A stretch of DNA of 64,000 nucleotides from an uncultured Opitutia bacterium (GCA_903862955.1 CAIPAH010000003.1:232045-296044); one strand, 5' to 3'; shown: positions 8,224 to 17,252, counted from the stretch's first letter. The notes: generated by a model from the sequence alone, not told the origin. Translations and numbers: made by a program.

Positions 8224-9236
8224 TTGCGGCGCGAACTTTTGCGATCTTGTCGCTCCTCGTGGCCGGGCGCCTGGCGGCCGCCGAGCGGGTCGACATTGTT
8301 TGGCCGACGCCGAACACCGCATGGGCGGAAGGGCGCCCGCTGGGAGACATCCTCCAGCACGCGGGGTCGGGCGATCCGGAATCGGGCGGCTACGGCGGCG
8401 TGCGCAGCGGGGGTGCGCAGTTTCACGAGGGGCTCGACATCAAGTGCGTCTCGCGGGACCGGCGGGGCGAACCGGCGGACAGTATCTTTGCGGCCATGGC
8501 GGGCGTGGTGCGGCATGTGAGTTCGAGCGCCGGTGACAGCAACTACGGGCGGTATATCGTGCTGGAGCACCCGGAGATGACGCCGGCGGTTTACACGCTC
8601 TACGCCCATCTCTCGCACATCGCGCCCGGGCTCAAGGCCGGCGACCGCGTCACGCGCGGCCAGGTCATCGGCACAATGGGCCACAGCTCGGGCGGCTACG
8701 TGATCCCGCGCGACCGGGCGCACCTGCATTTTGAGATGGGACTGATGATGACGCAGGAGTTCCAATCCTGGTATGCCATGCGGAAGTTTGGCAGCCCCAA
8801 CGACCACGGGCTGTGGAACGGGATGAACCTGATGGGCTTCGACCCGATGGATTTCCTGAACCAATGGCGCGAGCGGAGGGTGAACACGTTCCAGGATTAC
8901 ATTTCGCGGATGGCACCGGCGGTGCGCCTGCGGGTGGCAACGCGACGCGTGCCGGACTTCGTGCTGCGTTATCCCTCGCTGATGACCAAGCCGTTGCCCG
9001 CCGCGGTGGCGGGGTGGGAGATCAAGTGCGACTGGACCGGCATCCCATTCTCGTGGACGCCGCTCAGCGAGATGGAGGTTGTGGGCCTCACGCCGAACCA
9101 GCCGCGGATTCTCGAAGTCGACGCCGGCATCGTGCGACACAACCGCAGCAAGACGCTCGTGATTTCCCGCCGCTCCGGCTGGGTGGTGGGCAAGGATCTG
9201 GAGACCGTGCTGCAGCAGCTCTTTGGGCTGCGCTAG
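8220..9236 (+). CDS. M23 family zinc metallopeptidase (LytM-type), exported
   Basis: A 338-residue protein with a signal peptide (residues 1-20, ending RLAAAE). The M23 core shows both zinc motifs: HEGLDIKC (HxxxD) and AHLHFEMG (HxH). Between them are GRYIVLEH, LYAHLSHI and TRGQVIGTMGHSSG. The family cuts peptide bridges in peptidoglycan. The C-terminal 150 residues follow the catalytic domain and are not recognised. It is the last gene of the hemW operon and ends nine bases from a convergent gene. With both zinc motifs intact it is likely an active hydrolase rather than an EnvC-type activator. Confidence 0.85.
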   Translation: MIAARTFAILSLLVAGRLAAAERVDIVWPTPNTAWAEGRPLGDILQHAGSGDPESGGYGGVRSGGAQFHEGLDIKCVSRDRRGEPADSIFAAMAGVVRHVSSSAGDSNYGRYIVLEHPEMTPAVYTLYAHLSHIAPGLKAGDRVTRGQVIGTMGHSSGGYVIPRDRAHLHFEMGLMMTQEFQSWYAMRKFGSPNDHGLWNGMNLMGFDPMDFLNQWRERRVNTFQDYISRMAPAVRLRVATRRVPDFVLRYPSLMTKPLPAAVAGWEIKCDWTGIPFSWTPLSEMEVVGLTPNQPRILEVDAGIVRHNRSKTLVISRRSGWVVGKDLETVLQQLFGLR

Positions 9237-9244
9237 CGGCCGTC

Positions 9245-9613
9245 TCAACTCTGGGGCTTAAGCTGCTGGAGCAACGCGTTGAACGCGGGGTCTTTCTTGA
9301 GCCCGTCCAAGTCCGGGTCCTGCTCCATCCAGTCAAAATCGATGTAGCCGAGCGTCACGGCCTGGCGGAGGGAGCGGAGTGCGGCGGACTTGCGCTTCAG
9401 CAGGGCGAGGCTGCAGGCGAGGTTGTAGTGCGCGGTCGCATTCTCGGGGCGCAGCCGCACCAGTCGGCGGTCCATTTTGAGGCCATCGGCGATCCGGCCA
9501 TGGCGCGTGTAGAGCCCGCCCAGCAATTCGAGCACTTCGGCGTAAGCGGCGTCCCGCTTCAGCACCGACTCGAAAAACCGCATTTCAAACTCAGGGTCGT
9601 CCGCTTTCGCCAT
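9245..9613 (-). CDS. Small tetratricopeptide-repeat protein
   Basis: A 122-residue soluble protein with at least two TPR-like helical pairs (AEVLELLGGLYTRHGRIADGL, then ATAHYNLACSLALLKRKSAAL). It ends in LKKDPAFNALLQQL, a common tail in bacterial TPR proteins. It has no signal peptide. It begins three bases after the Fur-family gene stops, so the two are almost certainly one transcript. TPR proteins act as interaction scaffolds; the partner is unknown. Confidence 0.75.
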   Translation of the reverse strand: MAKADDPEFEMRFFESVLKRDAAYAEVLELLGGLYTRHGRIADGLKMDRRLVRLRPENATAHYNLACSLALLKRKSAALRSLRQAVTLGYIDFDWMEQDPDLDGLKKDPAFNALLQQLKPQS

Positions 9614-9616
9614 GGT

Positions 9617-10084
9617 TCAGGAGGCGCGTCGCGGACACGTGCCGGTGAGCCGAAGTGTCTCGCAGCGGGCGCTGACTTGGAGACGCTGCGAAACGGGGGT
9701 GAGGCCGAGCTTGGTGGAGACGGTGCTACCATACCACTCCATGAACGGGGCGCTGATCTCAAAAATCCGGTCGCAATCCAGGCAAACGACCTGGGCGACC
9801 TGAGTGGTGCCCCCGTCGCGGTTGGGGTGGTAGAATTTTTCGCCGGTGCCGATGTCCACCTCCCGCAACAGCGCGCTCTCGGTCATGATCGGCAGGGTGC
9901 GGTAGACAGTCGCGCGGGACACCGAGTCATCGATGGCGCGGGCATAGTCGAGCAGCTGTTCGGCAGTGAAATGCTCCTTCTGCGCAAAGGCCGCGTCAAA
10001 GATGGCGAGGCGCTGGTTCGTGACGCGCAGGTTTTTTTGGCTCAGAAAACGCCGAAACTTGTCGCGGGCCGCGGAGATGCTCAC
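9617..10084 (-). CDS. Fur-family transcriptional regulator with atypical metal sites
   Basis: A 155-residue Fur-family protein. The N-terminal winged helix is clear: [23 protein letters not shown] and [15 protein letters not shown]. The dimerisation half has [12 protein letters not shown], the first structural CxxC. Two features are unusual. The His-rich stretch before CLDC in Fur, Zur and PerR is replaced by GGTTQVAQ. The second CxxC near the C-terminus is CPRR, keeping only its first Cys, although another Cys lies 11 residues earlier. The GTG at 10084 is chosen because the conserved domain begins there; a GTG at 10144 is possible. Which metal or signal it senses is unclear. Confidence 0.82.
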   Translation of the reverse strand: MSISAARDKFRRFLSQKNLRVTNQRLAIFDAAFAQKEHFTAEQLLDYARAIDDSVSRATVYRTLPIMTESALLREVDIGTGEKFYHPNRDGGTTQVAQVVCLDCDRIFEISAPFMEWYGSTVSTKLGLTPVSQRLQVSARCETLRLTGTCPRRAS

Positions 10085-10279
10085 GGGGCGAATGTTTGAA
10101 TGCCCACGGGGAGAGTCAATGCGTTCGTGGGCGCCAGACTCCACGCAGGCGCGGGGCTAATGACAATTCCTGCGGCATCGGTGCTGCCACCGGAGCGTCT
10201 TGCGGCGTTGCCCGCGAAATGTCCTCCGGCCGGGGACGCGGCTTGCGCGCGGCGGGCGGGTCCGGCATGAGCAGGGAAC

Positions 10280-12517
10280 ATGATCGTTGGCGTCCATCCT
10301 TTGGCGGGCTTTGACAAGCTCCTGCACTACCGCGTGCCGGAGTCGCTGCAGGGCACCGTCATGGCGGGTTCGCTGGTGCGCGTGCCAGTGCTGAACACCC
10401 TGCGGCTGGGAATCGTCGGCGAAATTGGTGCGCCGAAGGATTTTCCCGTCGATCGGCTGAAATCCGTGGCGCAGGTCCTGCACCCGTTTCCCGCGCTGCC
10501 GCCCGACCTGCTGGAGCTGGCGCGCTGGATGGCGGTTTATTACGCGTGCGGTCTCGACAGCATCATCGAGGCGATCCTGCCCGCCGCGGTGCGTCACGGG
10601 GCGGGTTTGAAGCAGGAAAAGCAGCTCGCCGTCGTCCGGAAGCTGACGGCTGAGGAGCTGGCCGTGTTGGAAAAACGCGCGCCGCAGCAAGGCCGACTCT
10701 ATCGTTTCCTCGCGCAGCAATTTCGGCCGCAGAAGAAGAGCCTCGTGCTGTCCCGGCTGGGGCTGACCGCGGCGGTGGCGACGGGGTTGGTGAAGCGCGG
10801 CGTGATCCGCGAGGAGACGCAGCGGATCGAGCGCGTGGTGTATGAGGATGACTTTGCCAAAGGTGAGCTCGTCGCGGCGCAGCCCCACGCGCCCAACGCC
10901 GGACAGGCGGCGGCGATTGCGGCGCTGGAGGCGGAGCTCGCGACCGGGAAATTCGGCGTGTCGTTGCTGCACGGCATCACGGGCTCCGGGAAAACCGAGG
11001 TTTACCTCCGGGCGATCGCGCGGGCGCTGCAGGACGGCGGGGGTGTCATTTTCCTCGTGCCGGAGGTGGCGTTGACGCCGCAGACGGTCGCGAGGTTGCG
11101 CTCCCGGCTGGAGGCCATCGCACCCGACCACCGGTGCGTGGTGTGGCACAGCCACCTGTCGGAGGGTGAGCGACTGGATGGCTGGCTCGCGCTTGCGACA
11201 GGCGAGGCGCGCATTGTGGTGGGGGCCCGTTCCGCGGTGTTCGCACCGGTGCAGAATCTCCGGTTGATCGTCGTCGATGAGGAGCATGAGCCGGCCTACA
11301 AGCAGGACGAGACGCCGCGCTACCATGGGCGCGACGTGGCCGTCATGCGCGCCAAGCTCAATCGCGCGGTCTGTCTGCTCGGCTCGGCGACGCCGTCGTT
11401 GGAAAGCTATGCCAATGCGCAGGCGGGCAAATACCGGCTGCTCGAGCTGCGCGAGCGCGTGGATGCGCGGAAGCTGCCGCACATCGACATCGTGGATCTC
11501 CGCATCGAGGCGCTCAAGCAGCGGACGATGCCGGCGCTGTCCGGCAAGCTGGTGGACGCGATGCAGGCGCGCCTCGAGCGGCGGGAGCAAACGATCCTCT
11601 TCATCAACCGGCGCGGCTATTCGTCGGCGATGTTGTGCATGAAGTGCGGCCACGTGGAGGAGTGCCCGCATTGCAGCATCGCGCTGACCTATCACCGCGC
11701 CGACGAGACGCTGCGCTGCCACCTGTGCGGCGAACAGCGAAATGCGCCCTTGCGCTGCCCGGCGTGTGGCGCGCCCGAAATCCGCTGGCGCGGCCTCGGC
11801 ACGCAGCGCGTGGAGGAGGCGGTCCGCCGGATGCTCCCGCGCGCCCGGATCGAGCGGATGGACAGTGATACGATGGGAAAGAAGAACCGTTTCCGCGAAG
11901 TGCTGGCGCAGTTTCGCGCGGGGAAGATCGATATCCTCATCGGCACGCAGATGATCGGCAAGGGGCTCGATTTTCCGAATGTCACGCTGGTGGGGCTGGT
12001 CGACGCGGACATCTCGATGCACATCCCGGATTTCCGCGCGAACGAGCGAACCTTTCAACTCCTCGTGCAGGTGGCGGGGCGGGCAGGGCGGGGCGACCGG
12101 GCGGGCGAGGTGGTCGTACAGACCTTCACGCCGCAGGCGGGGGCGATCCAGTTCTCGCGTCACGCGGATTACGCCGGGTTTGCGGAGACGGAACTGAAGC
12201 TGCGCAAGGACTTTCACTATCCGCCCTACCGACACCTGATTCATCACCTCTTCCGCGGGCCCAATCCCGAGAAACTGAAATTCTTCGCCGAGCAATGGGC
12301 GAAACTGGTCGAACTGGTGCTCGGCACACGCGTGGAACTCCGCGGGCCGTCACCGTCGCCGATTGAGAAGATCAAGGACGAGTATCGCTGGCAGCTCTGG
12401 TATTTCACGAACTCCGTCATGAAGGTCGTGCCGGAGCTGGCCAAGTTGCGCGCGGGGTTTGCCTGGCCGGATGACATCACGCAGGTGCTGGACGTCGACC
12501 CGGTGAATCTCAGCTGA
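10280..12517 (+). CDS. priA: Primosomal replication protein N' (PriA helicase)
   Basis: A 745-residue superfamily 2 DNA helicase that reloads the replisome at stalled forks. An N-terminal 3'-OH binding domain (VGVHPLAGFDKLLHY) is followed by Walker A HGITGSGKTEVYLRA, the DEEH box VVDEEHEPAYKQ, SATPSLES and QTILFINRRGYS. Next comes the zinc region with eight cysteines from CMKCGHVEECPHC to CPACG. The RecA2 motifs IGTQMIGKGLDFPNVTLVG and QVAGRAGRGDRAG complete it. Length and order are full. It is preceded by a 195-base gap to the divergent Fur-family gene in which no clear promoter was identified. Confidence 0.96.
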   Translation: MIVGVHPLAGFDKLLHYRVPESLQGTVMAGSLVRVPVLNTLRLGIVGEIGAPKDFPVDRLKSVAQVLHPFPALPPDLLELARWMAVYYACGLDSIIEAILPAAVRHGAGLKQEKQLAVVRKLTAEELAVLEKRAPQQGRLYRFLAQQFRPQKKSLVLSRLGLTAAVATGLVKRGVIREETQRIERVVYEDDFAKGELVAAQPHAPNAGQAAAIAALEAELATGKFGVSLLHGITGSGKTEVYLRAIARALQDGGGVIFLVPEVALTPQTVARLRSRLEAIAPDHRCVVWHSHLSEGERLDGWLALATGEARIVVGARSAVFAPVQNLRLIVVDEEHEPAYKQDETPRYHGRDVAVMRAKLNRAVCLLGSATPSLESYANAQAGKYRLLELRERVDARKLPHIDIVDLRIEALKQRTMPALSGKLVDAMQARLERREQTILFINRRGYSSAMLCMKCGHVEECPHCSIALTYHRADETLRCHLCGEQRNAPLRCPACGAPEIRWRGLGTQRVEEAVRRMLPRARIERMDSDTMGKKNRFREVLAQFRAGKIDILIGTQMIGKGLDFPNVTLVGLVDADISMHIPDFRANERTFQLLVQVAGRAGRGDRAGEVVVQTFTPQAGAIQFSRHADYAGFAETELKLRKDFHYPPYRHLIHHLFRGPNPEKLKFFAEQWAKLVELVLGTRVELRGPSPSPIEKIKDEYRWQLWYFTNSVMKVVPELAKLRAGFAWPDDITQVLDVDPVNLS

Positions 12518-12609
12518 GGCCGGATTCCGCGACGCGGGTCGGCCGTGGTTAGCAATGCTACGTAGGTTTTTTGGGTAGCGACGCCGGGAGCGGGCGGCAT
12601 GATTTTCCC

Positions 12610-12948
12610 ATGGCTCTCATTGGTCCAACTTTCCCTCCGTTCAAGATGCCTCCGCTGGAAGCCCAGCTGGACCCGGCGTCGCGTTCCGTGGTCGCGCGCA
12701 TGCGCGTCCTTTCCATCGTGGTTTGGATCATGTGGACCGCGGCCGGCGTGGTTTGCGGCGCCGCCTACGCGCTCAGCCTGCTCGCCGCGCCCCACGAGCC
12801 GCCGGTCGGCGGCTGGTATCGGCTGGCGCTGTTGGTTGTGGTTATTTGCAGCGGCGTGGTCGGCTGCTTCATCGGCTACGTCGCGAAGATCGGCATCGAC
12901 TGGGCGCGCCAGGTGCTGGTGGTGCTGGGCCAGATCGCGAGCAAGTGA
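12610..12948 (+). CDS. Hypothetical two-TM membrane protein
   Basis: A 112-residue protein with two hydrophobic segments (IVVWIMWTAAGVVCGAAYAL and LALLVVVICSGVVGCFIGYV) and a short amphipathic tail. It is not recognised as a known family. It follows priA by 92 bases on the same strand. ATG 12610 gives the sensible start; an upstream non-ATG start adds 13 residues. Third-position GC is high like its neighbours, which supports real coding. Confidence 0.55.
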   Translation: MALIGPTFPPFKMPPLEAQLDPASRSVVARMRVLSIVVWIMWTAAGVVCGAAYALSLLAAPHEPPVGGWYRLALLVVVICSGVVGCFIGYVAKIGIDWARQVLVVLGQIASK

Positions 12949-13014
12949 CGGCGGCGGCAGCCGTGGCCGCGAAATTCAGCTGGCTCCGGCCCGCGCGCGC
13001 GGTCTAATCCGCCC

Positions 13015-13314
13015 ATGCGCACGTATCGCGACAAGCCGGAGCAAGCTCCGGTGAAGAGACAGCCCGAGCGGCGGAAGGATCTTTTCACCCGCGCGATCGT
13101 GTCGGGACTCGAGGAAATGACCGCGGAGATCGAAAAGCTGCCCGAATCCGCGGCCAAGACGGCGGCGCTCGCGGCGGTCGCCCGCTACGCCCAGGGCATT
13201 GCGGTCGCCATCGAGCGGAAAAAGCGGGAAGATTCCGACCGGGCGAAGGCCAAACCCTCCGCCTTCGCCGGCGCCACGCTCGTCCGCGAATCCGGCAAGG
13301 TCCTGCATTCTTAA
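13015..13314 (+). CDS. Hypothetical small soluble protein
   Basis: A 99-residue, highly charged, mostly helical protein (LFTRAIVSGLEEMTAEIEKL, AALAAVARYAQGIAVAIERK). It has no signal peptide or membrane segment and is not recognised. It lies 66 bases after the preceding small membrane-protein gene on the same strand. The alternative reading frames here are poorer, so coding is likely but not certain. Confidence 0.5.
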   Translation: MRTYRDKPEQAPVKRQPERRKDLFTRAIVSGLEEMTAEIEKLPESAAKTAALAAVARYAQGIAVAIERKKREDSDRAKAKPSAFAGATLVRESGKVLHS

Positions 13315-13485
13315 AACCTCCGCCGCAGGGCGTCACAGTCCGGCGCAAAGCCGCAGTGCGAGCTGACGGACCCGGCCTTCCGGAATTGGGAGAGTGGGGC
13401 GAGAGCCCTTCAGACAGGCTTTCCATTAAACTGATTGAGTGAAACTCAGCTTGCTGTCTCGTGGCAGCTGACGTCGATTCCAGCG

Positions 13486-13848
13486 GTGGCACCCCAACCC
13501 CGCGCCGAACCCGACCCGGTTGCTCCGACTGCGACGAAATCCTGGAAAGTGGGCACCCTGACGTACACCGCCGCCGGACTGGTGGCGGTGTTTTGCTGGC
13601 TGCTGTGGGGCGACTTCGCGTGGATGCTGAAGGAGCGTTCCGCCCAGCCGATCGTCCAGGTCATGATGCGGAAGTTCGACGCGTCCGACCTGCTGACCGG
13701 GCTATTTCTCCTTTCGTTGCCGGCGATGGTGCATTTCAATAAGTTGAAGCAGCGGGCGTTTTCGCGCCGGGTCGCGATGGCGCGGATGCGGCGAAGTCGC
13801 GCGCGGCTTGGCGTCGGCGGGGTTTTTTGGTCGCGGCGTCCGGGGTGA
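13486..13848 (+). pseudogene. Truncated remnant of an MFS transporter (N-terminal part only)
   Basis: The residues encoded by about 13535-13730 (KVGTLTYTAAGLVAVFCWLL, WGDFAWMLKERS, KFDASDLLTGLFLLSLPA) look like the first membrane segment and loop of a Verrucomicrobial MFS transporter family. The match stops after LSLPA, where the next conserved elements (second helix, GxxxDRxGRR loop) should follow. Instead a basic, non-hydrophobic tail runs to a stop at 13848. The body of the transporter is missing, and mpl begins 18 bases later. The family match is from memory of the motif, so the pseudogene call is tentative. A GTG at 13486 or TTG at 13435 could start the fragment. Confidence 0.5.
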
Positions 13849-13865
13849 CGCCCCAGAAACAGGCG

Positions 13866-15287
13866 ATGAAGCTCTACTTCATGGGTCTTTGTGGAACGGC
13901 CATGGGCAATGCGGCGCTGTTGGCGCGCGCGGCCGGCCACGAGGTGCTGGGGGCGGATGCGGGCGTCTATCCGCCCATGAGCACCGTGCTGGCCGACGCG
14001 GGCATTGCGCTACACGAGGGCTACGACGCGGCGCGGCTGGAAAAACTCGCGCCCGACCTCGTCGTCATCGGCAACGCCATGTCGCGGGGCAATCCCGAGA
14101 TCGAGTGGCTGCTCGACTCCCGTGCAGTGGCCTACACGTCGCTGCCCGCGCTGTTGCATGACTTTGTGCTGAACGGCCGGCAGAACCTCGTGATCGCGGG
14201 CACGCACGGCAAGACGACCACCACGGCGCTGACGGCCTTCCTGCTGCGCGCGAACGGCAGCGATCCGGGCTACCTCATTGGCGGCGTGCCGGTGGATCCG
14301 CCGACTGGCAACCACCTCGGCGCAGCGGATGCGCCCTTTGTGATCGAAGGCGACGAATACGACAGCGCGTTCTTCGACAAGCGCAGCAAGTTCATCCACT
14401 ACGCGCCGCACATCGCGGTGCTGAACAATCTCGAATTCGACCACGCGGACATTTTCCGGGATCTCGCGGACGTCCAGCGCACATTCAGCCATTTCACGCG
14501 CATCGTCCCGCGCAATGGCTGGATCCTGCTCAATGGCGACGATGACAACCTCCGCGCGCTCGGTCCGCTGGGTTGGACGCAGGTGGCGCGCGTCGGCGTC
14601 GGGGAACGCAACGACCTGCGGATCGTCGAGTTTACCGAGCAGGAGACCACCGTGACGTTCGGTTTGGTGTGGAAGGGGCGGCGGTGGGGCAACGTGAAAT
14701 GGAGCCAGCCGGGCCAGTTCAACGCCCGCAATGCCGCGATGGCCGCGCTGGCGGCGGGTCTGGCGTTGTATCCGGACGATCCGACGAAGCTGAAGCTGGA
14801 CGCGCTGGCCCAATTTCGGGGCGTGAAACGGCGGCAGGAACTGCTGCTGGACCTGCCGTTTCTGAAGGTGATCGAGGATTTTGGCCATCACCCGACGGCG
14901 CTGGCGGAAACATTGCGCTCGCTGCGAAACCGCTATCCCAACGCACTGCTGACGGCGGTGTTCGAGCCGCGGAGCAACACGGCGCGCACGAAGGTGATGC
15001 AGGCGGGGTTCACGCGCGCGCTTGGCACGGCGGACGAGGTGTTCATCGGCGCGGTGAGCCGGCCGGAGAAATTGAAGGAGAGTGAGCGCTTCGACGTCGA
15101 GGCCGTCACAGAGCACCTGCACACCCAGGGTGTCACCGCCCACACGGCGCCGACGCACGCGGCTCTGCTGGAAAAGATTCGCGCGACGGTTCTCAAGCCG
15201 CAGGAGAAGCTGCAGGTGGTGGTGTTCTTCACCAACGGCTCGTTCGACGGGATCATTCCCGCGTTCGTCAAGGCGGCGCAGACGTAG
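13866..15287 (+). CDS. mpl: UDP-N-acetylmuramate:L-alanyl-gamma-D-glutamyl-meso-diaminopimelate ligase
   Basis: A 473-residue Mur ligase. The N-terminal Rossmann part reads YFMGLCGTAMGNAALLARAA, and VIGNAMSRGNPEIEWLL is typical of Mpl rather than MurC. The ATP loop GTHGKTTTTALTAF is at about residues 114-127, followed by VIEGDEYDSAFFDKRSKF and NLEFDHADIF. The C-terminal domain has DFGHHPTAL and FEPRSNTARTK. Mpl reuses the murein tripeptide released during cell-wall turnover by attaching it to UDP-MurNAc. The start at 13866 places the glycine-rich strand at the N-terminus. Confidence 0.93.
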   Translation: MKLYFMGLCGTAMGNAALLARAAGHEVLGADAGVYPPMSTVLADAGIALHEGYDAARLEKLAPDLVVIGNAMSRGNPEIEWLLDSRAVAYTSLPALLHDFVLNGRQNLVIAGTHGKTTTTALTAFLLRANGSDPGYLIGGVPVDPPTGNHLGAADAPFVIEGDEYDSAFFDKRSKFIHYAPHIAVLNNLEFDHADIFRDLADVQRTFSHFTRIVPRNGWILLNGDDDNLRALGPLGWTQVARVGVGERNDLRIVEFTEQETTVTFGLVWKGRRWGNVKWSQPGQFNARNAAMAALAAGLALYPDDPTKLKLDALAQFRGVKRRQELLLDLPFLKVIEDFGHHPTALAETLRSLRNRYPNALLTAVFEPRSNTARTKVMQAGFTRALGTADEVFIGAVSRPEKLKESERFDVEAVTEHLHTQGVTAHTAPTHAALLEKIRATVLKPQEKLQVVVFFTNGSFDGIIPAFVKAAQT

Positions 15288-15734
15288 TCAGCGCGTGACT
15301 TTGGACTCTTTGGATCTGACCAGCTGCCAAAGAATCACGCCGATTGGCAGGCCAAGCGCGATAGAAGTGACTACGTGTAGGCGCCTTGTTCCCGGCGTTT
15401 TCGCCAACAACGCCACGGTGAGCGCTCCTGCGTTGGCGAGAAGGTAGGAGATAAACATAGATTTCCACGCCAGTTTGCGGGTTCCCAATGAAAACGGCCG
15501 TTTCGACTCCTTACGCCAAAGATATACGAACAAGATCGCCGGCGCGAAAACCAATAAACCTGACGGCAATCCGTGCCTGCCTAGCTCATATGTGGTATCG
15601 CTGAAGACGCAGGTGTACGTAATCGAAGCGGCCGCACTAAAGGCCAACAACAAGGTTGATAACAGCGTGAATGGCTGGAGCCGCAGTTCTTGTTCGGACC
15701 TTTGAAAATTATCCTTCTTCGGGAAAATATCCAT
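15288..15734 (-). CDS. Hypothetical membrane protein in a lower-GC island
   Basis: A 148-residue protein with about four hydrophobic segments (LLSTLLLAFSAAASITYTCVF, GLLVFAPAILFVYLW, FISYLLANAGALTVALLA, IALGLPIGVILWQLV). It is not recognised. Base composition is visibly lower in GC (near half) than the surrounding genes, with codons such as ATA and TTA that are rare elsewhere in the window. This suggests recent acquisition. Its stop abuts the mpl stop, and it lies just upstream of the rimO 3' end reading the same way. Confidence 0.6.
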   Translation of the reverse strand: MDIFPKKDNFQRSEQELRLQPFTLLSTLLLAFSAAASITYTCVFSDTTYELGRHGLPSGLLVFAPAILFVYLWRKESKRPFSLGTRKLAWKSMFISYLLANAGALTVALLAKTPGTRRLHVVTSIALGLPIGVILWQLVRSKESKVTR

Positions 15735-15752
15735 CGAAGAGCCATCCTGAGT

Positions 15753-17168
15753 CTATTGTGCCTGCTTGGCGACCTTGTAGCTGGCGGGCTTCTGGCCCTT
15801 CGGCAGCGCGAGCAGGTCGTAGTCGTGGAAGCCAGTGATGGCGACGTCGGCGAAATCGCCGACGGGGAGGTTTTTTGTGACGTAGACGCGGCCGTCGATG
15901 TCGGGGGCATCGGTTTCGCCGCGGGCGACGCCGGGTTCCTCGACGAGGACGCGCAGGGTCTGGCCCACGTGCGTCTGGCCGACGGCGGCGGCGATCTGCT
16001 GCTGCAGCGCCATGAGGCGGTGCCAGCGGGCTTCCTTGACCTTCGCGGGAACCTGGTGGTCCATCTTGGCGCCGCGGGTGCCTTCCTCCTGTGAGTAGCG
16101 GAAAACGCCGAGACGCTCGAACTTGGTTTCCTTGATGAAGGCGCAAAGCTCGTCCACATCCGCCTCGGTCTCGCCGGGGAAGCCGACGATGAAGGTCGTG
16201 CGCACCGCGATACCGGGAATGCCGGCGCGGATGCGGCGGATCAGGTCACGGATGTAGTCGCCGCTCGTCTCGCGCTGCATGCGATCGAGCATGGCGTCGC
16301 TGATGTGCTGCAGCGGGATGTCGATGTAGCGGGCGACCTTGGGGCACTCGGCGATGGTTTGGATGAGCTCGTCGCTCCAGTGCGCCGGGTGCGTGTAGAG
16401 CAGGCGGATCCAGAAATCGCCCTCGATGGCGTTGAGCTGGCGGAGGAGGGTGGTGAGGGCGGTGCCGCGGGAGGAATCGACGGGCGTGCGGGGATTCGGG
16501 CGCTGTTCCCAGGTGTCCATCCCGAAGAACGTCGTGTCCTGGGAGATGAGGTTAAGCTCCTTCACGCCCTCCTTCACGAGCTGGCGGGCCTCGGCGACGA
16601 CGCTCTCGACGGTGCGGCTGCGATGGCGGCCGCGGATCTGCGGGATGATGCAGAACGTGCACGGGTGGTTGCAGCCCTCGGCGATCTTGATGTAGGCGAA
16701 ATGTTTCGGCGTAAGACGGAAGCGCGGGGTGTCGTAATCCGGGATATACGTGGACCGCGGCGTGACGAAATTCTCGGGCGTGGCCTGGGCGCCGCGCTCC
16801 TTGGCGTAGAGACCCTCGATGATCGGCGCGACCTTCGTGACCTGGTCCAAGCCGATGAAGGCGTCGACCTCGTGGGCGAGCTCGCCGGACAGGTCCTTGG
16901 AAAAGCGCTGGGACATGCAGCCGGCGACGATGAGCTTCTGCTCCTTGCGGCGTTTCCGCAGTCCGCGGTTCTGGTGTACCTCGAGGATGTGGCCGATGGA
17001 CTCCTCCTTCGATGAGTCGATGAACGAGCAGGTGTTGACGATGACGACGTCGGCGTTCTCGGCATCCGGGATGATTGACATGCCGGCCTGGTGCAGGTGG
17101 CCGACCATGATCTCGCTATCGACGAGATTCTTGGCGCATCCGAGGGAAATAAGGCTGACCTTGATCAT
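15753..17168 (-). CDS. rimO: Ribosomal protein uS12 methylthiotransferase
   Basis: A 471-residue radical SAM methylthiotransferase. The N-terminal UPF0004 domain carries the three auxiliary-cluster cysteines in SLGCAKNLVDSE, NTCSFIDSSKEES and VAGCMSQRF. The radical SAM site is CNHPCTFCIIPQIRGRHRSR. LLYTHPAHWSDELI and IDIPLQHISDAMLDRM follow, and a TRAM-type domain ends the protein. The CAKNLVDSE form and SKEES are RimO hallmarks that separate it from MiaB. The enzyme adds a methylthio group to an Asp of ribosomal protein uS12. A terminator for the upstream small gene lies 30 bases before its ATG. Confidence 0.94.
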   Translation of the reverse strand: MIKVSLISLGCAKNLVDSEIMVGHLHQAGMSIIPDAENADVVIVNTCSFIDSSKEESIGHILEVHQNRGLRKRRKEQKLIVAGCMSQRFSKDLSGELAHEVDAFIGLDQVTKVAPIIEGLYAKERGAQATPENFVTPRSTYIPDYDTPRFRLTPKHFAYIKIAEGCNHPCTFCIIPQIRGRHRSRTVESVVAEARQLVKEGVKELNLISQDTTFFGMDTWEQRPNPRTPVDSSRGTALTTLLRQLNAIEGDFWIRLLYTHPAHWSDELIQTIAECPKVARYIDIPLQHISDAMLDRMQRETSGDYIRDLIRRIRAGIPGIAVRTTFIVGFPGETEADVDELCAFIKETKFERLGVFRYSQEEGTRGAKMDHQVPAKVKEARWHRLMALQQQIAAAVGQTHVGQTLRVLVEEPGVARGETDAPDIDGRVYVTKNLPVGDFADVAITGFHDYDLLALPKGQKPASYKVAKQAQ

Positions 17169-17197
17169 GGGCAGAACGCGACCGGGCGTCCGTGAAC

Positions 17198-17223
17198 AAA
17201 AAACCGCGGCGCAAGGCCGCGGT
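17198..17223 (-). terminator. Intrinsic terminator after the 33-residue basic protein gene
   Basis: On the minus strand a GC stem (17216-17222 pairing with 17204-17210, loop of five) is followed by six T residues. It lies 30 bases past the stop of the small gene and just upstream of rimO, so rimO probably has its own promoter or depends on read-through. Confidence 0.85.
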
Positions 17224-17252
17224 CTCGAATTACGGAAGTAGGTCGCAGCCGG

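Noticed and set aside
10157..12295. A 712-codon open frame on the minus strand
   Set aside because: It is the antisense shadow of priA, whose helicase and zinc motifs are complete; the shadow protein is rich in His, Arg and Gln with no recognisable domain.
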